Shown here: positions 11,580 to 23,439 of the stretch, one piece after another | Layout of the letters: the number at the start of each line of letters is the position of its first letter | How positions within the stretch are numbered: position 1 is the first letter of the stretch | From: Lineus longissimus | Taxonomy: Eukaryota; Nemertea; Pilidiophora; Heteronemertea; Lineidae | Direction of reading: 5' to 3' | DNA length: 64,000 nt | NCBI RefSeq assembly: GCF_910592395.1 | Contig: NC_088318.1 | Span: forward strand, 15,562,349 to 15,626,348 | The notes under the pieces: model-generated | The model's input: the letters and a program-made list of their open reading frames with translations, nothing else | Told to the model about the DNA's origin: nothing | Databases searched by the model: none | Made by a program: the position numbers and the translations under genes

Positions 11580-13325
11580 ATGACTCGTCACGATGGCCTC
11601 CAAAATAGATACCGCTCTGAGCCATGGGACAACATGATGCCACTCACGGCATTCTCCGATTGGTTTGATATTTTGAAAAATGATGACGTTACTGGTTATG
11701 ACAGCCTTATGGCTGCACTCAGTGAGCAGAAAGAGAAACTTGTAAATGGACATTTTGTGTACGCCAATGTCGGTGGAGGAGTGCATAAGACTAACAATTG
11801 GAGAAACATAAATTATTGCTCGGATTTTCGTCGGCCATTGATTCTTGCGGCCGCTTTCGGATCACGTGGTGTCTTTATGAAGTTGCTCCGAGATGGCGCT
11901 CCTGTCACTCAAGCCGAGGAGAATAGCTGTAACTGTATCCACGCCATGATAATAGCCACGGCGGAATATCGAGATAGGGAGGGTCAGATTCTAGGCACGT
12001 ACTTAGACATCCGCAAAAATATCGAGTTAGAAAAATTGAGAGTTTTACTCTTTACTGAAGCCAACGATCATATGCGGCCTGTTGAGTTGGCAGTGAGGTT
12101 GGGTGCTTTCGGAATCTTTCGCGCAATAATGGAGACTGAAGGGGTGTATGAAAAACCGGCTGGGACAGTCGGGTTGACGAATTACGTAACGTACGATATG
12201 GATGTCTATGAGAACAACCGAAACTGGCGCCGGGAGATTCGGTCGCCATTACGCTTGCTTCGATACATGGAAAACGACCAGATGGCAAGCTTCATTGAGT
12301 ACGGTGTCATTCAAATGCCAGTAATCAAGGCTTGGTCTCAGAGAAAGAAAATGCAAAGCTGGCCGTTCATCCTACTTTGGTTTGTTTGCAAGGTGGTGTT
12401 CCTCTTTTTCTACCTTCTAATCGACCCGCGCTCGTTCAAGGCAATGGCTCTAGGAGGTTGTGCAGTTATGCGAAACATCTCTTACCAGGACCACATACCA
12501 CTGCACTGGGCATGCTCCGACAAATACGTGAAGCCCGGCCGAGATCCAAATATCATGTTAAAACTGCTGATGTATTTTACAGGATTTGCAATGCTTTTCT
12601 CCGTTATATTTCTCGTTCATGACTTACTGGAACTCTTCGTACGTTTACTGGATAAGGAATCGAGGTTACTGCGCAGAATTCCTCAACGAAGTTCGTACGT
12701 CGCCTACACCCGGTTTTACCGCATCTGCCAGATGGTTTTGTGCCTCAGCGGGGTACTGGGTGGTTGTTGGTTTTACTTGGTGAAAAATGCGTCTAGCACA
12801 AATGTCATACTTTACCTAAAGTCGATAAACCTTCCATTCATCCTTATGGGGGTATTGTACATCCTGGAACCATTACCAGTCTTTGGTTACTTTGCCATAA
12901 CACTCCAAAGAATGATCACCGCAATGCTGAAATTCAGTGCCCTCCAGCTCCTTATTGAGCTCACCTTTACCATATTTTTCATGACGGCCGAAACGCACAT
13001 GGCAGAATTCCAAACAGTGGACGATGGCCTCTACGCCATGTTCCTCTTGAGTCAGAATATTATCAGTTTCGGCGTCACGCCCGAGTGGTACATCAGAGTG
13101 GGACATTATCTGCATTATTTCATTGGGAATATCCTCCTAATGAATTATCTCATCGCGGTTATGTCCAGTCTCATTTGTAGTAACGACAATGAGAGGAAAG
13201 CCATTCAACTGATCAGAGTCCTTGATGTATGTTTCCTGGTGGAGGACCGCTATGCAAGATGGCTTTGGAAGCTGATGCGGAAATTCAAACATTACGATCA
13301 TGTTGCAATAACAGTTGCAAAATAG
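11580..13325 (+). CDS. TRP-like cation channel subunit, intronless paralogue 2
   Basis: A 581-residue protein from the chosen ATG, with the same plan as the gene at 5216: ankyrin-like N-terminal half (LILAAAFGS; MRPVELAVRLGAFG), six hydrophobic segments near residues 262-282, 328-350, 382-402, 412-432, 446-468 and 507-529, a pore-like stretch near 484-500, and NYLIAVMSSL at the end of S6. The frame is open upstream to 11502, directly after a good acceptor-like tract, so extra N-terminal residues could come from a spliced exon. I chose 11580 because it is the first ATG after that acceptor. Shared motifs are short and overall identity looks low, so the duplication is old. The channel body has no introns, unlike most genes of the window. 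Confidence 0.78.
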   Translation: MTRHDGLQNRYRSEPWDNMMPLTAFSDWFDILKNDDVTGYDSLMAALSEQKEKLVNGHFVYANVGGGVHKTNNWRNINYCSDFRRPLILAAAFGSRGVFMKLLRDGAPVTQAEENSCNCIHAMIIATAEYRDREGQILGTYLDIRKNIELEKLRVLLFTEANDHMRPVELAVRLGAFGIFRAIMETEGVYEKPAGTVGLTNYVTYDMDVYENNRNWRREIRSPLRLLRYMENDQMASFIEYGVIQMPVIKAWSQRKKMQSWPFILLWFVCKVVFLFFYLLIDPRSFKAMALGGCAVMRNISYQDHIPLHWACSDKYVKPGRDPNIMLKLLMYFTGFAMLFSVIFLVHDLLELFVRLLDKESRLLRRIPQRSSYVAYTRFYRICQMVLCLSGVLGGCWFYLVKNASSTNVILYLKSINLPFILMGVLYILEPLPVFGYFAITLQRMITAMLKFSALQLLIELTFTIFFMTAETHMAEFQTVDDGLYAMFLLSQNIISFGVTPEWYIRVGHYLHYFIGNILLMNYLIAVMSSLICSNDNERKAIQLIRVLDVCFLVEDRYARWLWKLMRKFKHYDHVAITVAK

Positions 13326-14606
13326 ACATTATGTTTGTGAGCCATTTTGACACTGTTAAACGTATCAAAGATAATACAACAATGGCAAATTACTGTCTGT
13401 TACTTGTTATGGGACACAAATCTTATTGCAAAATGTGGATTCAAGTCGCACAATTCGCACTTTTCTGAAATAGTTACCAACCATTCTTTGGATTTTCAAT
13501 GTTTTTACAATAAAGCACTAGACTACTTACTAGGAGTATTTGCGATCTGAAGATATCTTTATTACAATAGAATAGTCATCTTTCATCCAGATCATGATTA
13601 CCCCGGTAGTACCGGTACAGTCGTAACAGACGAACTATCTCCGAATCACCAAGAGACAAGATTTGAAACACAACAATACATTGTGAAGACACACATCAGG
13701 CAACTCCAGCTCCTCTGTTACTCTGATTAAGCATCATTCTGATAACCAGGAAATATTAATTCTTTCTCATCGTTTTTCATCTTTCAAACGACAGCAGTGA
13801 CATACCTACATCTCATTCGAGAAGAAAGACCGATCAACTAACCATCCTCGACAGAAAATGATGCTAACTCAATAAATACAGACTTGATTTTTGTCTTTCA
13901 GGGAATTTTATTAGTACCGGTAATTGGTGTATCTGACCCTTCTAACGGGTCATTTTCAATTTAGTATACAATCTCTTGAGAGTATACTTTCAAGAAAATA
14001 AGTAAATTGTACATGTTCTAGTACTTCATTAATCATGGTAACACAGTTGTCTATTGATTCCCTTAGGCCTGAGGTGACAATTTACAGCATTGGCAGGAAA
14101 TCATAATAAGCGCAACTCAAACCCTCAATAGGCACATTTTACAAAGCTTACGATCAACATAGTACACAACTAGTATAATACATGAAGTAAATTAGTTTTA
14201 TTGACAGCAATTTTTTTAATACCCAGTTTCCTTGCACTACGAGTGTTGCATCAATGAATTTGCACAAGGCTTGATGAGATATAGACCGTCGTACTCAGTT
14301 ATTTGTAGTGTCACAAAACCTCCCAGTCCCAAGTAAAAATGCATATTGAATTTACCAACGCCATTTATCTAACAATGTGAGATGAGAGTTAGAATGGAAC
14401 TTCAAACTTCAACTATGCCCCCTCGTGGCCCAAGCATGAAGCTAACACACATGAATAAATAACACAATGTTAGCTTCATGGACCAAGTGGATGTGTTCAA
14501 TTTAGGACACACATGTGCCCCCTGTAGGCCAAAGTGGATGTTCTACTTTCATGACACACTTATTGCAGTAGAAGGGTGGGACACCCTTACAGACCTACAT
14601 CGTGCA
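13326..14606. other. Convergent 3' regions of TRP-like paralogue 2 and ASTE1-like gene
   Basis: No coding sequence was recognised. A minus-strand AATAAA (tttatt on the plus strand) lies at 14197-14202 and is a good poly(A) signal for the ASTE1-like gene, implying a 3' UTR of about 400 bases. Within it a 13-base inverted repeat (catgaagctaaca at 14435-14447 and its complement at 14468-14480) could form a stem with a 20-base loop. Confidence 0.55.
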
Positions 14607-16841
14607 TCAGATATGATCAGGAATTTCTCCTTCACTTGCGCTGTCATCACTCAAGGCCAGCATGCTGAACTTGTTGCTCAAATTACATGATTTGTGGACT
14701 TGATTCTGCACTCCCTTGGAAGCTTTCTTCTTAATCCGCGCATCCCCACCCCCACTCGGACTGCCACTAGTGCCAGCCACGACATTCACCTTTCCTTTAG
14801 AGTCCTTTTTCTTCCCTTTTTTAGAGCCCTTTTTTCGTGTGGAGACAGTTGAATAGAAAACATCCTCATCAACTAGATTCAAACAGAACTGCATCCAATT
14901 ATTGTAGATTTCTGTCAACTTAGTCCTGCGACCAAGCACCTCGGACACATAGAGGCATGGGTCCTTTCTTAAGGTCAGTTCTTTACAAAAAGCATACGCT
15001 ACAGTTCCATTGTAGATTCTAGCTGGGTCAGGCTGGGGTACTGGGCGCAGTAGCAACTGGTTCAAATGCACAGCACTGAGAAGACAGGCATGCCATTGGG
15101 CAAACCCATGCACAACTTCAGCACACATACTATCATGGTGAGGGAGACGAACTGTTTTATCAATTCTAATCTTCGCTGCCTTGATTTCTTCAATACTACA
15201 TGCATCAAAGATTTTACCTCGAAGATCATACATGTCACTTGAAAGTTCTAATTCAGTATCCAAATTACCACTAACTTCCTGCAGAGCAGGTTCGATAACT
15301 AACAGCTTTAAAACACTCACAAGCAAGCCCTGGAGATGTTCTTTTGTCACCTTAGGGTTTGAAGACCTCAACCAAACGACTGTACATGCCAGCACAAGAC
15401 GAAGTTCATCTGGTATCTCTTCAAAGTCACACACTTTCAAGCCGAACGCATCAAACAGCACAGATGTACGAATTTCATTTGACAGATCTGGAATATTCTG
15501 CAGCAGAGGCACTGAATTACCGCCAGGCAAAACATAACATGGCTCAATGCAATGCTTGGTAAGTTTCTTTCCTATTCGGGTATACTCTTCAACATGAGTG
15601 GCACGAGTTGCCTTTGCTAACGAATCTGTCTCTGTTGGAATCTCTACCGGTAAATTGTCTTGTGCTTGTTCCTTCTTGAGCAGAATACCATATATAATGC
15701 GGCGAATTTCATACGCACACTGGTGGGCATTGACGACTTCCATATTTTCTACCTGACAAAGAGGTATAACACGATGCAACACCAAGACATTAAACAAACT
15801 CGAAGAAAGATTTCCGAGGCGAAATTCCCTCAGAAACCACACAGGCAAATCAATACCGTTGTAACTTTTTACATCACTGTCACATTCAGAAATTGCTGCC
15901 TTTCGATCCTCGAAGAAGTGCTGCAACTTTGAAACTATTTTTGTGTATGAATCTATGGATCGCAGAATTATCTTTTCAAAGTAGTCTCGGTCATCTTTTT
16001 TGAAATACTGCAAGATCGTTTCAACTGCTTCCTCAACCGAGTCCATATCTTCTAACCATATCAGTAAACCAGCCATTTTCGTATTTTTGGCCGGTACAGT
16101 GAATCTTTTCGACTTCACCCGAGGTAATTTGATATTGCTGAAGAAATTTTCAAATTTCCTCCCATCGACGAAGTCATTGCCAAGTAACGTTGCCAACAGT
16201 GGCACAAACTGTACATCACGACACTTGAAATGCTTGACGAATGTTTCTATCCTATAGATATGAGTGTCCAGGTATTTAGTGCCATCAGAGTTCTTTGAAA
16301 CTTGGACTGTAAGATGGTCTAGCGGAATAAAACCACCATGGACATTAAATACAAAGAAATCGCTATCGTTACTGATGACCGGACAACCCCAATGATTCGC
16401 CAAAGCGGCCAACTCGTCATCTGCTTCAAAGTTACAGGTCATGTGAGATATATTTAGCTTTGCTAGAACATTCTTAAAGGTCACTTCTGCCAACACTGGC
16501 AAGATTTTCCCACTACCTCCGTGTGATATGAAACCAGCCAAATGGATTCGCTCCTGAGCACGACGTAAAGTCGTCCGCAGCTTTCTATCATCCTTTTCAT
16601 AACCTCCGTCAAATACAATAACAGGCTTGACATCGCAGATGGAAAATGCGCTGAAGTAATGTTCAATGTTTTTAGCAAATTGATCATAGTTGCCACAGTA
16701 TCGATGATTGATGTGGTATTCGTAATACAGGACATGCAGCAAATTGTATCCGTCAATAACAACTTGTGTCCCATGGAGTTTATACGGTTGAAACAGGGTG
16801 GGATTCATGTTGATGAATGTTGTCAGGCCAGGGATACCCAT
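14607..16841 (-). CDS. ASTE1: Asteroid homologue 1-like protein, XPG/FEN1-type nuclease fold
   Basis: A 744-residue protein in one coding exon. It opens with MGIPGLTTF, the hallmark N-terminus of XPG/FEN1-family proteins, which need a free processed N-terminus; this fixes the start at 16841 rather than the Met 12 codons upstream. Acidic residues expected for metal binding are present: D30 (VVIDGYN), D78 (VFDGG), E139, D141 and D142 (FEADDE), and D159 and D161 (SNDSDFF). The C-terminus is a lysine-rich, low-complexity tail ending GEIPDHI. ASTE1 proteins are reported to be structure-specific nucleases acting in DNA end protection with shieldin; that role is known for the human protein and is inferred here. 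A splice acceptor lies just upstream (about 16888), so a 5' UTR exon is likely. The gene is divergent from NAPG, about 1.07 kb away. Confidence 0.92.
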   Translation of the reverse strand: MGIPGLTTFINMNPTLFQPYKLHGTQVVIDGYNLLHVLYYEYHINHRYCGNYDQFAKNIEHYFSAFSICDVKPVIVFDGGYEKDDRKLRTTLRRAQERIHLAGFISHGGSGKILPVLAEVTFKNVLAKLNISHMTCNFEADDELAALANHWGCPVISNDSDFFVFNVHGGFIPLDHLTVQVSKNSDGTKYLDTHIYRIETFVKHFKCRDVQFVPLLATLLGNDFVDGRKFENFFSNIKLPRVKSKRFTVPAKNTKMAGLLIWLEDMDSVEEAVETILQYFKKDDRDYFEKIILRSIDSYTKIVSKLQHFFEDRKAAISECDSDVKSYNGIDLPVWFLREFRLGNLSSSLFNVLVLHRVIPLCQVENMEVVNAHQCAYEIRRIIYGILLKKEQAQDNLPVEIPTETDSLAKATRATHVEEYTRIGKKLTKHCIEPCYVLPGGNSVPLLQNIPDLSNEIRTSVLFDAFGLKVCDFEEIPDELRLVLACTVVWLRSSNPKVTKEHLQGLLVSVLKLLVIEPALQEVSGNLDTELELSSDMYDLRGKIFDACSIEEIKAAKIRIDKTVRLPHHDSMCAEVVHGFAQWHACLLSAVHLNQLLLRPVPQPDPARIYNGTVAYAFCKELTLRKDPCLYVSEVLGRRTKLTEIYNNWMQFCLNLVDEDVFYSTVSTRKKGSKKGKKKDSKGKVNVVAGTSGSPSGGGDARIKKKASKGVQNQVHKSCNLSNKFSMLALSDDSASEGEIPDHI

Positions 16842-17912
16842 GATGCTGTTCAGATGGGACCTAGCGTAGAACTTCAAAGATGATAGACCTGAAATAACAA
16901 AGAGGACAATTCGTCATTGTCATTCTAGCATTAGCAATATGCCAGTTCTGACCATATCCTTGCAGCAGATGGGGTTGTCCAGAACTATAAACGTGGAGGC
17001 CTGGCAATGAAAATTTCTACCTGGTGCCTGGTGGGCTGGTCACTGTTCACTAAAAGATCGGTGAAACAAGTCGTCACAATTCATTTGGCATCATATGCAA
17101 CTTGAATTGCAGCGGACGTCGCGGTTTAGCCTAGAAGCAGTGTCATCACTGGCGAAATCGACCAAAGTTTGTAAGGGACTGAGTTTCGTCCAAAAATAGA
17201 TCTGTTCACACACATGACACAGCATTGCTGGTAGGCCGACACGTCGACAACGGACCACTCATTGTCGGACGTCAGTTCGCCAAGAAAAGGAAGGAATTGA
17301 AGGATTCATTGATTGGGATTGAAGGATTCATTGAACTCATCAACACATCATTAGTTTTCAGTGAAGTTCGACTCAATAAGTCCTTCTGAGACGCTTTATA
17401 AAGGACCACAATAATAATAACTCACACAACGGACGGAGTGAGTGTAATTCCCTGATGTAGGTCACGTGGTCAAGGTGCAGGAGTTCCTGGCTATCCGATT
17501 TAGCATCTCGTGCCGGAACGACATCAGCGCCTCTAGTGTCAAGATTGTAAATTTGCCATTCTTGATTTTGGCGACAAGGAAATATTGTCTCACTGGCCAG
17601 TTTAGAACTTGTATTCTAATAGGCCCATATCAGTCCGCGAGTGACGATTTGATGGCAATGCTGTACACAAATCAATTTTTCTCAGGCAATCGGTATTGGA
17701 ATGTTTTGAATTTTTACTATTATTTCGATAAAAGCCTCTTCACACACATATAAAATTTGGTGGGAATTAAAGCACCCTTGGTGTACTTTTTTCACCAACC
17801 TATATTCATTAAGATGTAGTACACAGACAGAATGTACACGCTGGCTAATAGAGGTCTCTGGCATGGCGCTTACTCGCGCAAGCGCGGCGCTAGTAATCGA
17901 ACACTATTTACG
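16842..17912. promoter_or_regulatory. Divergent ASTE1 / NAPG intergenic region
   Basis: About 1 kb separates the two divergent start codons. It holds the ASTE1 5' UTR intron acceptor near 16888 and presumably both promoters. A fragment at 17419-17448 (ctcacacaac, then gagtgagtgtaat) has a partner at 51684-51710 and looks like a remnant of a dispersed element. No TATA box stands out. Confidence 0.4.
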
Positions 17913-20900
17913 ATGTCCAAAATGGCTGTCAACGACAGGCGACAACAGGAAGCCTACGAACATATCAAAGCTGCGGAAAAATGGTAACGGTTTATGACCT
18001 CAGCTTTGGTGTACACCATGGCTTAAGTAGGGAGTATCAGAATAACATAAGTTGGGTTCCGTCCGTCTTGCCTATTTATAACAAGTGCCTGCCAAATTGA
18101 AAATTCTTTGAGGAAAAGACGCGTGGCGCCATCTGGTAGAATTGTGTGGAACTGAGATTATTAGTGGAAAAGTAGATTTTTTACATTACCATGATTACTA
18201 GACATAAATAAGGAAGGAAGTTAGGGCAGTTCATAAAAAGAAGAATAGAAAGTGTCTTTTCACAGTGTCATGATGTCACTGTGTGCCAATCGCATGAACT
18301 ATTCTTCAGCAATGAAACGAGCACTCGGAGCGTAGGCAATGCCATGGCATTGGCATTGCCAGATGCCAGTACCACCTGGGGTCTGCAAAATAAACTATCT
18401 TTACAATAGGTTTTTACGGGCAATGACGCCAGACAATGCCTCTCGAGCCATTGTCTGGCATCTTTTACCGTGAAGGTCTATTGTAATGTAAAGCTTTCAT
18501 TTTCTGCTGCACAATTAGTAAACTAAGTTTAGCACAGCAAAACAAAAAGGTTTTCTTGTTCATTGTTTTACTTTAACCTTTTTAAGCATGAAGACCGGGC
18601 TGTTCAAGTGGAGGCCAGATTTTGATGGCGCTGCAGCAGAATACTCAAAAGCAGGTAATATTTTTTAGATGGGATGTGGCAACTTAGGACTGGTCCGTAT
18701 AATGGTACATTATTCTGCATCGCAATCTGAACTACATAATGTTCAAAATGGGGACGGGTTTAAAGTAATCGATAATTTTTGATAACATAGAAATTTGAGT
18801 GTAAGAAACATCACGCCACCAAATGCCAATATTTTCATGTTGGGAGAGAGGGAGGGTGTCAAATCCAATCCGAGCATCAGGTGGATTGTGATTGTAATGC
18901 ACATTAATTTTCATGACCCACCCCTTACTTGTCTGCATTGTCATGTACCACTTCACTCTCATTTTCTTTTTCCAGCTGTTTGTTTCAAGAATGTCAAACT
19001 CACCGACAAGGCTATTGATGCCTACATGAAGGCTGCAGAAATGCAACGAGAGAATAAGTCGTATCCTTTAAAACAAACACAGGATACCCTTAGCCATTGT
19101 TTCTTTCCTAATGCTTCTATGACAGAATAAGTCGTATCCTTTTAAACAAACACAGGATACCCTTAGCCATTGTTTCTTTCCTAATGCTTCTATGACATCT
19201 TTGTCTTTACAATTGAGATGTTCAGTATGGGGCCGTCCATTTAGTATATACACACAAAAGTCAGGATTTTTACAGTGGTGCCCAAATTTTTGAACCCCCT
19301 GCCCCTACGGATGCATACAAATGGAATAGATGACCCCTGTGTCTATGTCTGGGGTACCTGACAACTGTGCTTAGTTGTTTGAGCAAGCAGAGAAAAGTGT
19401 TAACATTTATTAAAGCAATGAAAAGGCAAATGCATCTTTAGTCATTAGTACCTCACACCTTTTTCCTTAACAGAACTACAGATACTTCCATGCTGGGAAG
19501 TAAGTATCAATGAGAAGTTTCAATTTTCCTTCTCGATGATAAAGTTCAGACATCAAGTACGCATGTACATGAACAAGTTCATATGAGTTCTTATTCATGC
19601 GTACGAGTAACCGGGATACAAATCCAGAGATTTTGTTTCTGCGTCTGCTGATTCAAAATCTTCAGAGGAGTATTGATGCCAGCTTGAGCCATTGTAGTAT
19701 AAATTCTTCAATGGATCTTTATTTTCGAATTGTTTTCTTTTGCGAGGTCTTTAGAGGCTGCAGCCATCATCTACAAAGACATGAAAAACATGGACAAGGC
19801 TGCTGAGTTATTTGACCAAGCTGGAACACTCTACCACGAGTCTGGGACCCCCGACACTGCTGGGTTAGCAATGGAAAAAATAGCGAAGTAAGAAATAATT
19901 TTGACAGCCGTGTATCTTTCTTTGTCTGAATATAAAGGCAAAGTTTTATTTCATTTGATTTAATTTTCACCAGTCTACTGGAGCACTTAATCCAGTTGAG
20001 ATCATAGTCATATTGCTTGCTTGACCACTGTATGAGGCTCTTTAAGTCTAATCCCAAATAATTCTAACAATCAAATTCCTTGCAGGATCCTTGAGCAGTC
20101 ACACCCAGATAGAGCAATATATTTCTACTCCAGAGCAGCAGACATTGCTGAGGTTTGTTGCTACATGTATTAGTTTTCACAGTCTTCTTTCTGTGCACAA
20201 GAGAATCACTTTTGATTTCGATAATAAGATTTGCTGTTGATAGGAGCTGTTGTTCTCAGTAAGTCTCAGCAGCTGCCACTCCCAACTTAAGATAGGTAGG
20301 AGTGCCAGATGGGAAGGACCTAACTGTAAACGGGGCTCATACAGGTCATTGAGTTGTGAAATTTTGAGTGTGTGGCGTTTATTAGTCCACACGAATTCTT
20401 GAACAAAACCACAGGTGACTCAGTGATCAACCTGCTTGTATACTTTGGTCATTTCTTCTTTCATGTCATTCCATTTTTCAGCTGGAAGACAAACACAGAC
20501 AAGCCGCTGAATCAGTAGGAAAGATCGCGCGGTTGCATTTGAGGCTGCGGCGGTACGACGAAGCGCTAGAGGCATTGAAAAAAGAGATTTCACTGATGGC
20601 AGAATCAGAAAACTACCCTCAGACTCACAAACTGGTCGTGGCAATGGTCATGGTTCATCTCATACGGAGTGATTTTGTTGCAGCGGATAAGGTTTTTAAC
20701 AGTGCAGCAACGTAAGTATGATCACCCAAAATGAATGATGTAAAGTGCCCAATTTTCAGGCCTTTTTTGCAATTAACAACCATTTACAGCATTATATTGA
20801 CAAATTTGCCCTGCTGTTAAAGGATTTTTGCAGTGTCATTTTCTCATTGAAATAGAAGATAGGCATGTTATTGTTATTTCCGCATCTTGAAAGCCCACTG

Positions 20901-21488
20901 CGATCGTCATCAGTTAAAACTCATATCAATGACATCCATTTCAAAAATTCTTTTGTCTTTCTGATGCAGGTACCCTGGATTTGAGGACAGTGATGAGGCC
21001 TATGCTACTCGAGAGTTATTAGATGCATTTGATAATGAGGACCCAGAGACCATGACTGAGATTCTCAATAAGCCACTTTTCAAATACATGGAAAATGAGG
21101 TAAAATATTTTGCTTATAAGTCGAGCAATATGGTCTTTGATTATAGCAGGAATTAGTTACCTCAAATCCTGCAAATAAAGGTTTGAGATATTTTGGTTAT
21201 CAGGTGCAAAATGTCAGAAAAAAATGTATGTTTTAAAGTACCGGGTATGATGAAATAGGGCATCAGAGGTGGCGATGGTTAGTCTAACCATCGGGGTGGG
21301 GATTCTCACCAGCCATACGTAGTCTCTTATTCTGGTGGAGCTGATAATCTCTATTTTTGTTCCAGTTCACCAAGCTGGCGCGAGCCCTCAGAATACCATC
21401 GGGAGGCAATGTGCATTTAGGTGCTGGACCCGGTGCAAAGGTGGTCACAACACCCGATGACGAGGATGACGAGTGTGATCTAAAATAA
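17913..21488 (+). CDS. NAPG: Gamma-soluble NSF attachment protein (gamma-SNAP)
   Basis: Nine coding exons: 17913-17983, 18587-18654, 18976-19057, 19482-19499, 19747-19887, 20086-20152, 20482-20711, 20970-21099 and 21366-21488. They join in frame to about 309 residues, against 312 in human. Gamma-SNAP recruits the NSF ATPase to SNARE complexes so they can be disassembled after membrane fusion. The family match is clear along the helical-repeat array: TGLFKWRPDFDGAAAEYSKA, YHESGTPDTA, KIARLHLRLRRYDEAL, MVHLIRSDF, NKPLFKYMENE, and an acidic tail DDEDDECDLK. Exon 4 is an 18-base microexon coding YFHAG. The exon 3 donor is weak; sites at 19058 and 19061 are both possible and keep the frame. A 73-bp tandem duplication copies this donor. 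The 3' UTR runs to an AATAAA at 22865. Confidence 0.93.
18399..18493. repeat. Nested fold-back sequence in NAPG intron 1
   Basis: An inner inverted repeat pairs gccagacaatg (18428-18438) with its complement (18449-18459) around a 10-base loop. An outer pair joins ctttacaatag (from 18399) with ctattgtaatgtaaag (18478-18493). Together they form a near-continuous hairpin of about 95 bases, typical of a small fold-back element. Confidence 0.7.
19051..19196. repeat. 73-bp tandem duplication spanning a NAPG exon-intron boundary
   Basis: Bases 19051-19123 are repeated at 19124-19196 with a single substitution seen. The unit contains the last seven bases of NAPG exon 3 (agaataa), its donor and the start of intron 3. 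Because 73 is not a multiple of three, extending exon 3 to the second donor reads into a TAA at 19128-19130. Confidence 0.97.
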
Positions 21489-22890
21489 TGCAAGACATAT
21501 CCAATATATAACCTGAAATAGCATAGCATCAAAATATGGACGTATGACAGCACACATTGTTGACAAATGTGTGTGATCCTCCATCATTGGATGTCAAAAG
21601 TTATTCTGGGTTGATCCCCCACTCCAACAATGTCAACTTTGTGTTTCGAACAATTTGGGACCTCTTCTGTTGATGCCAGCCAGTTGTTGGCTGTGAATTT
21701 TAGCAGATGGAGGTACAGAAATCTTGGGGGCTCCCCCTTTCAGTAACATTGATTCATAGTGGAACATAGTGCATGGAAATATGTTGGTCAAAGTTGTTGT
21801 ATATTTGTTAAGTTTCTGAAAGATACAAACTTCCTTGAATGTGTGCTTACATATGTGTTGTACCCAAGGCCTTCACTGGAAGCTTTATATTACACAGTCA
21901 TATAAGTTAGGTATTGGTAGATAATGTATAGCAAAGTTCTAGTAAGTTAATGGTTGGAGACATTGATTTCTCAAGGTGCCCCTTACGCAAACATGAATCT
22001 ATGCAAAATAGAAACACATTTCTCTATTTGTGAAATGCTGTCCTGGAAAAATGTTTGCATACACATTGTGATATGCATTCCATAGTCCACAGTATTGTTG
22101 CACTCAGACAAGTTCACAAACAGGTGTTAAATTCTTCTGAAATACATGTATGTTGTATAGCGTTAGTTTGAGCTGTAAATTTAAAGTGTACCATGTAGTG
22201 CATCTTTTTCAGGGCCCATATTCAAAAATGTTAGAAGAGTTTTTTTTCTTATGCATGTTGTACAATTAGTACTAGTTTACATGTAGAATAGAGAAGAATT
22301 TCTCTTGTAACCTAGGGATTGGACTACATGTATGCAGTCTATGTTGGTGTGATGATTGTGCAGTTCAGTTTATTATTTGATCAAGATAGGTTAGTTAATA
22401 TTTTAAAGGAGGAGAAACGTTAGTAGTAGCTTGGGCAGTACTTCTGTAAAGTGATTCAGTTCCTGTGAAGGGTCAGCTATGTTCCGATATACATTCATAG
22501 ATTCATACAAGGCCCAGATATGTACATATAAAAGATTATGGACTCCAAAGAGCTCCTGTGTAGGGTTGTCACTGCAGAATGATCTGCATCTCGGAACAGT
22601 TGAAAGGATAATGAGTCCATGTTCGCTACATCCAAGAACTGTCCTCTGTAATAAACTTCCTCAGTGCCGGCCCTGCATTATCGTGAAGCACCTTTGCTTT
22701 AAATTGACTGTCTTGGGTCATTACAATATATTGTTTAGCGGTGAGAAGGTGTCGGGGTATATGTAGATTTTCTTGTATCGCGTGTAAATATTGAGTTCAC
22801 AATTTGCCTAATTTTGGCATTGATGTACATCGGTGTATAAATGTATATTTCTTATGTGGCCATGAATAAATTATGATATACAAATACGTG
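21489..22890 (+). other. NAPG 3' UTR
   Basis: About 1.4 kb follows the stop codon without a credible ORF. It ends shortly after an AATAAA at 22865-22870, the best candidate poly(A) signal. Short open frames here have no recognisable domain. Confidence 0.65.
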
Positions 22891-23439
22891 TAGAAAGGTT
22901 ATGTTGATTTCTTACTTCAACTAATGAATTCAAACCTTGGCAAGTCATTAATGCAGTCATTCTTTGGATTCAAATGTACATTTAGCTTGTATCCTTCGGC
23001 TGATGAGAAGACATGAGATGGCTCGCAAAGTTTTTGAAATGACTTGTAAACTTCAGGCAGGTCTATGGTTAGCGCCCGTCCTAGTGCATTGTTAATTGCA
23101 GTTCAAGGTTTTTTCAATTATCCTGTTTGGCGAAGTCACTGTCCTGCTGGGAGCAACCAACATATCTCATGACCAAGTTGTGGCTTTAAGAAGCACTAGC
23201 AAATACAGATTTTTTGCCCTCGTCTCGTAAACAACAATACAGCCATTGCTCTTGAGAGAGAACTTTTCCCTATAAACCTGGTTCAGCAATGACTCAACAC
23301 TGCCCTTGACACTCTGTTAGCTCTTGCCAGAAGGAATCATTCTCCGAAGGGTAAGTAACACCCTCAGTGACTCCACTTTTGGCCAGATTTGACCATATTC
23401 TTTACATGTTTCAAGTAAGAGAAAACTTAATGTATAATT

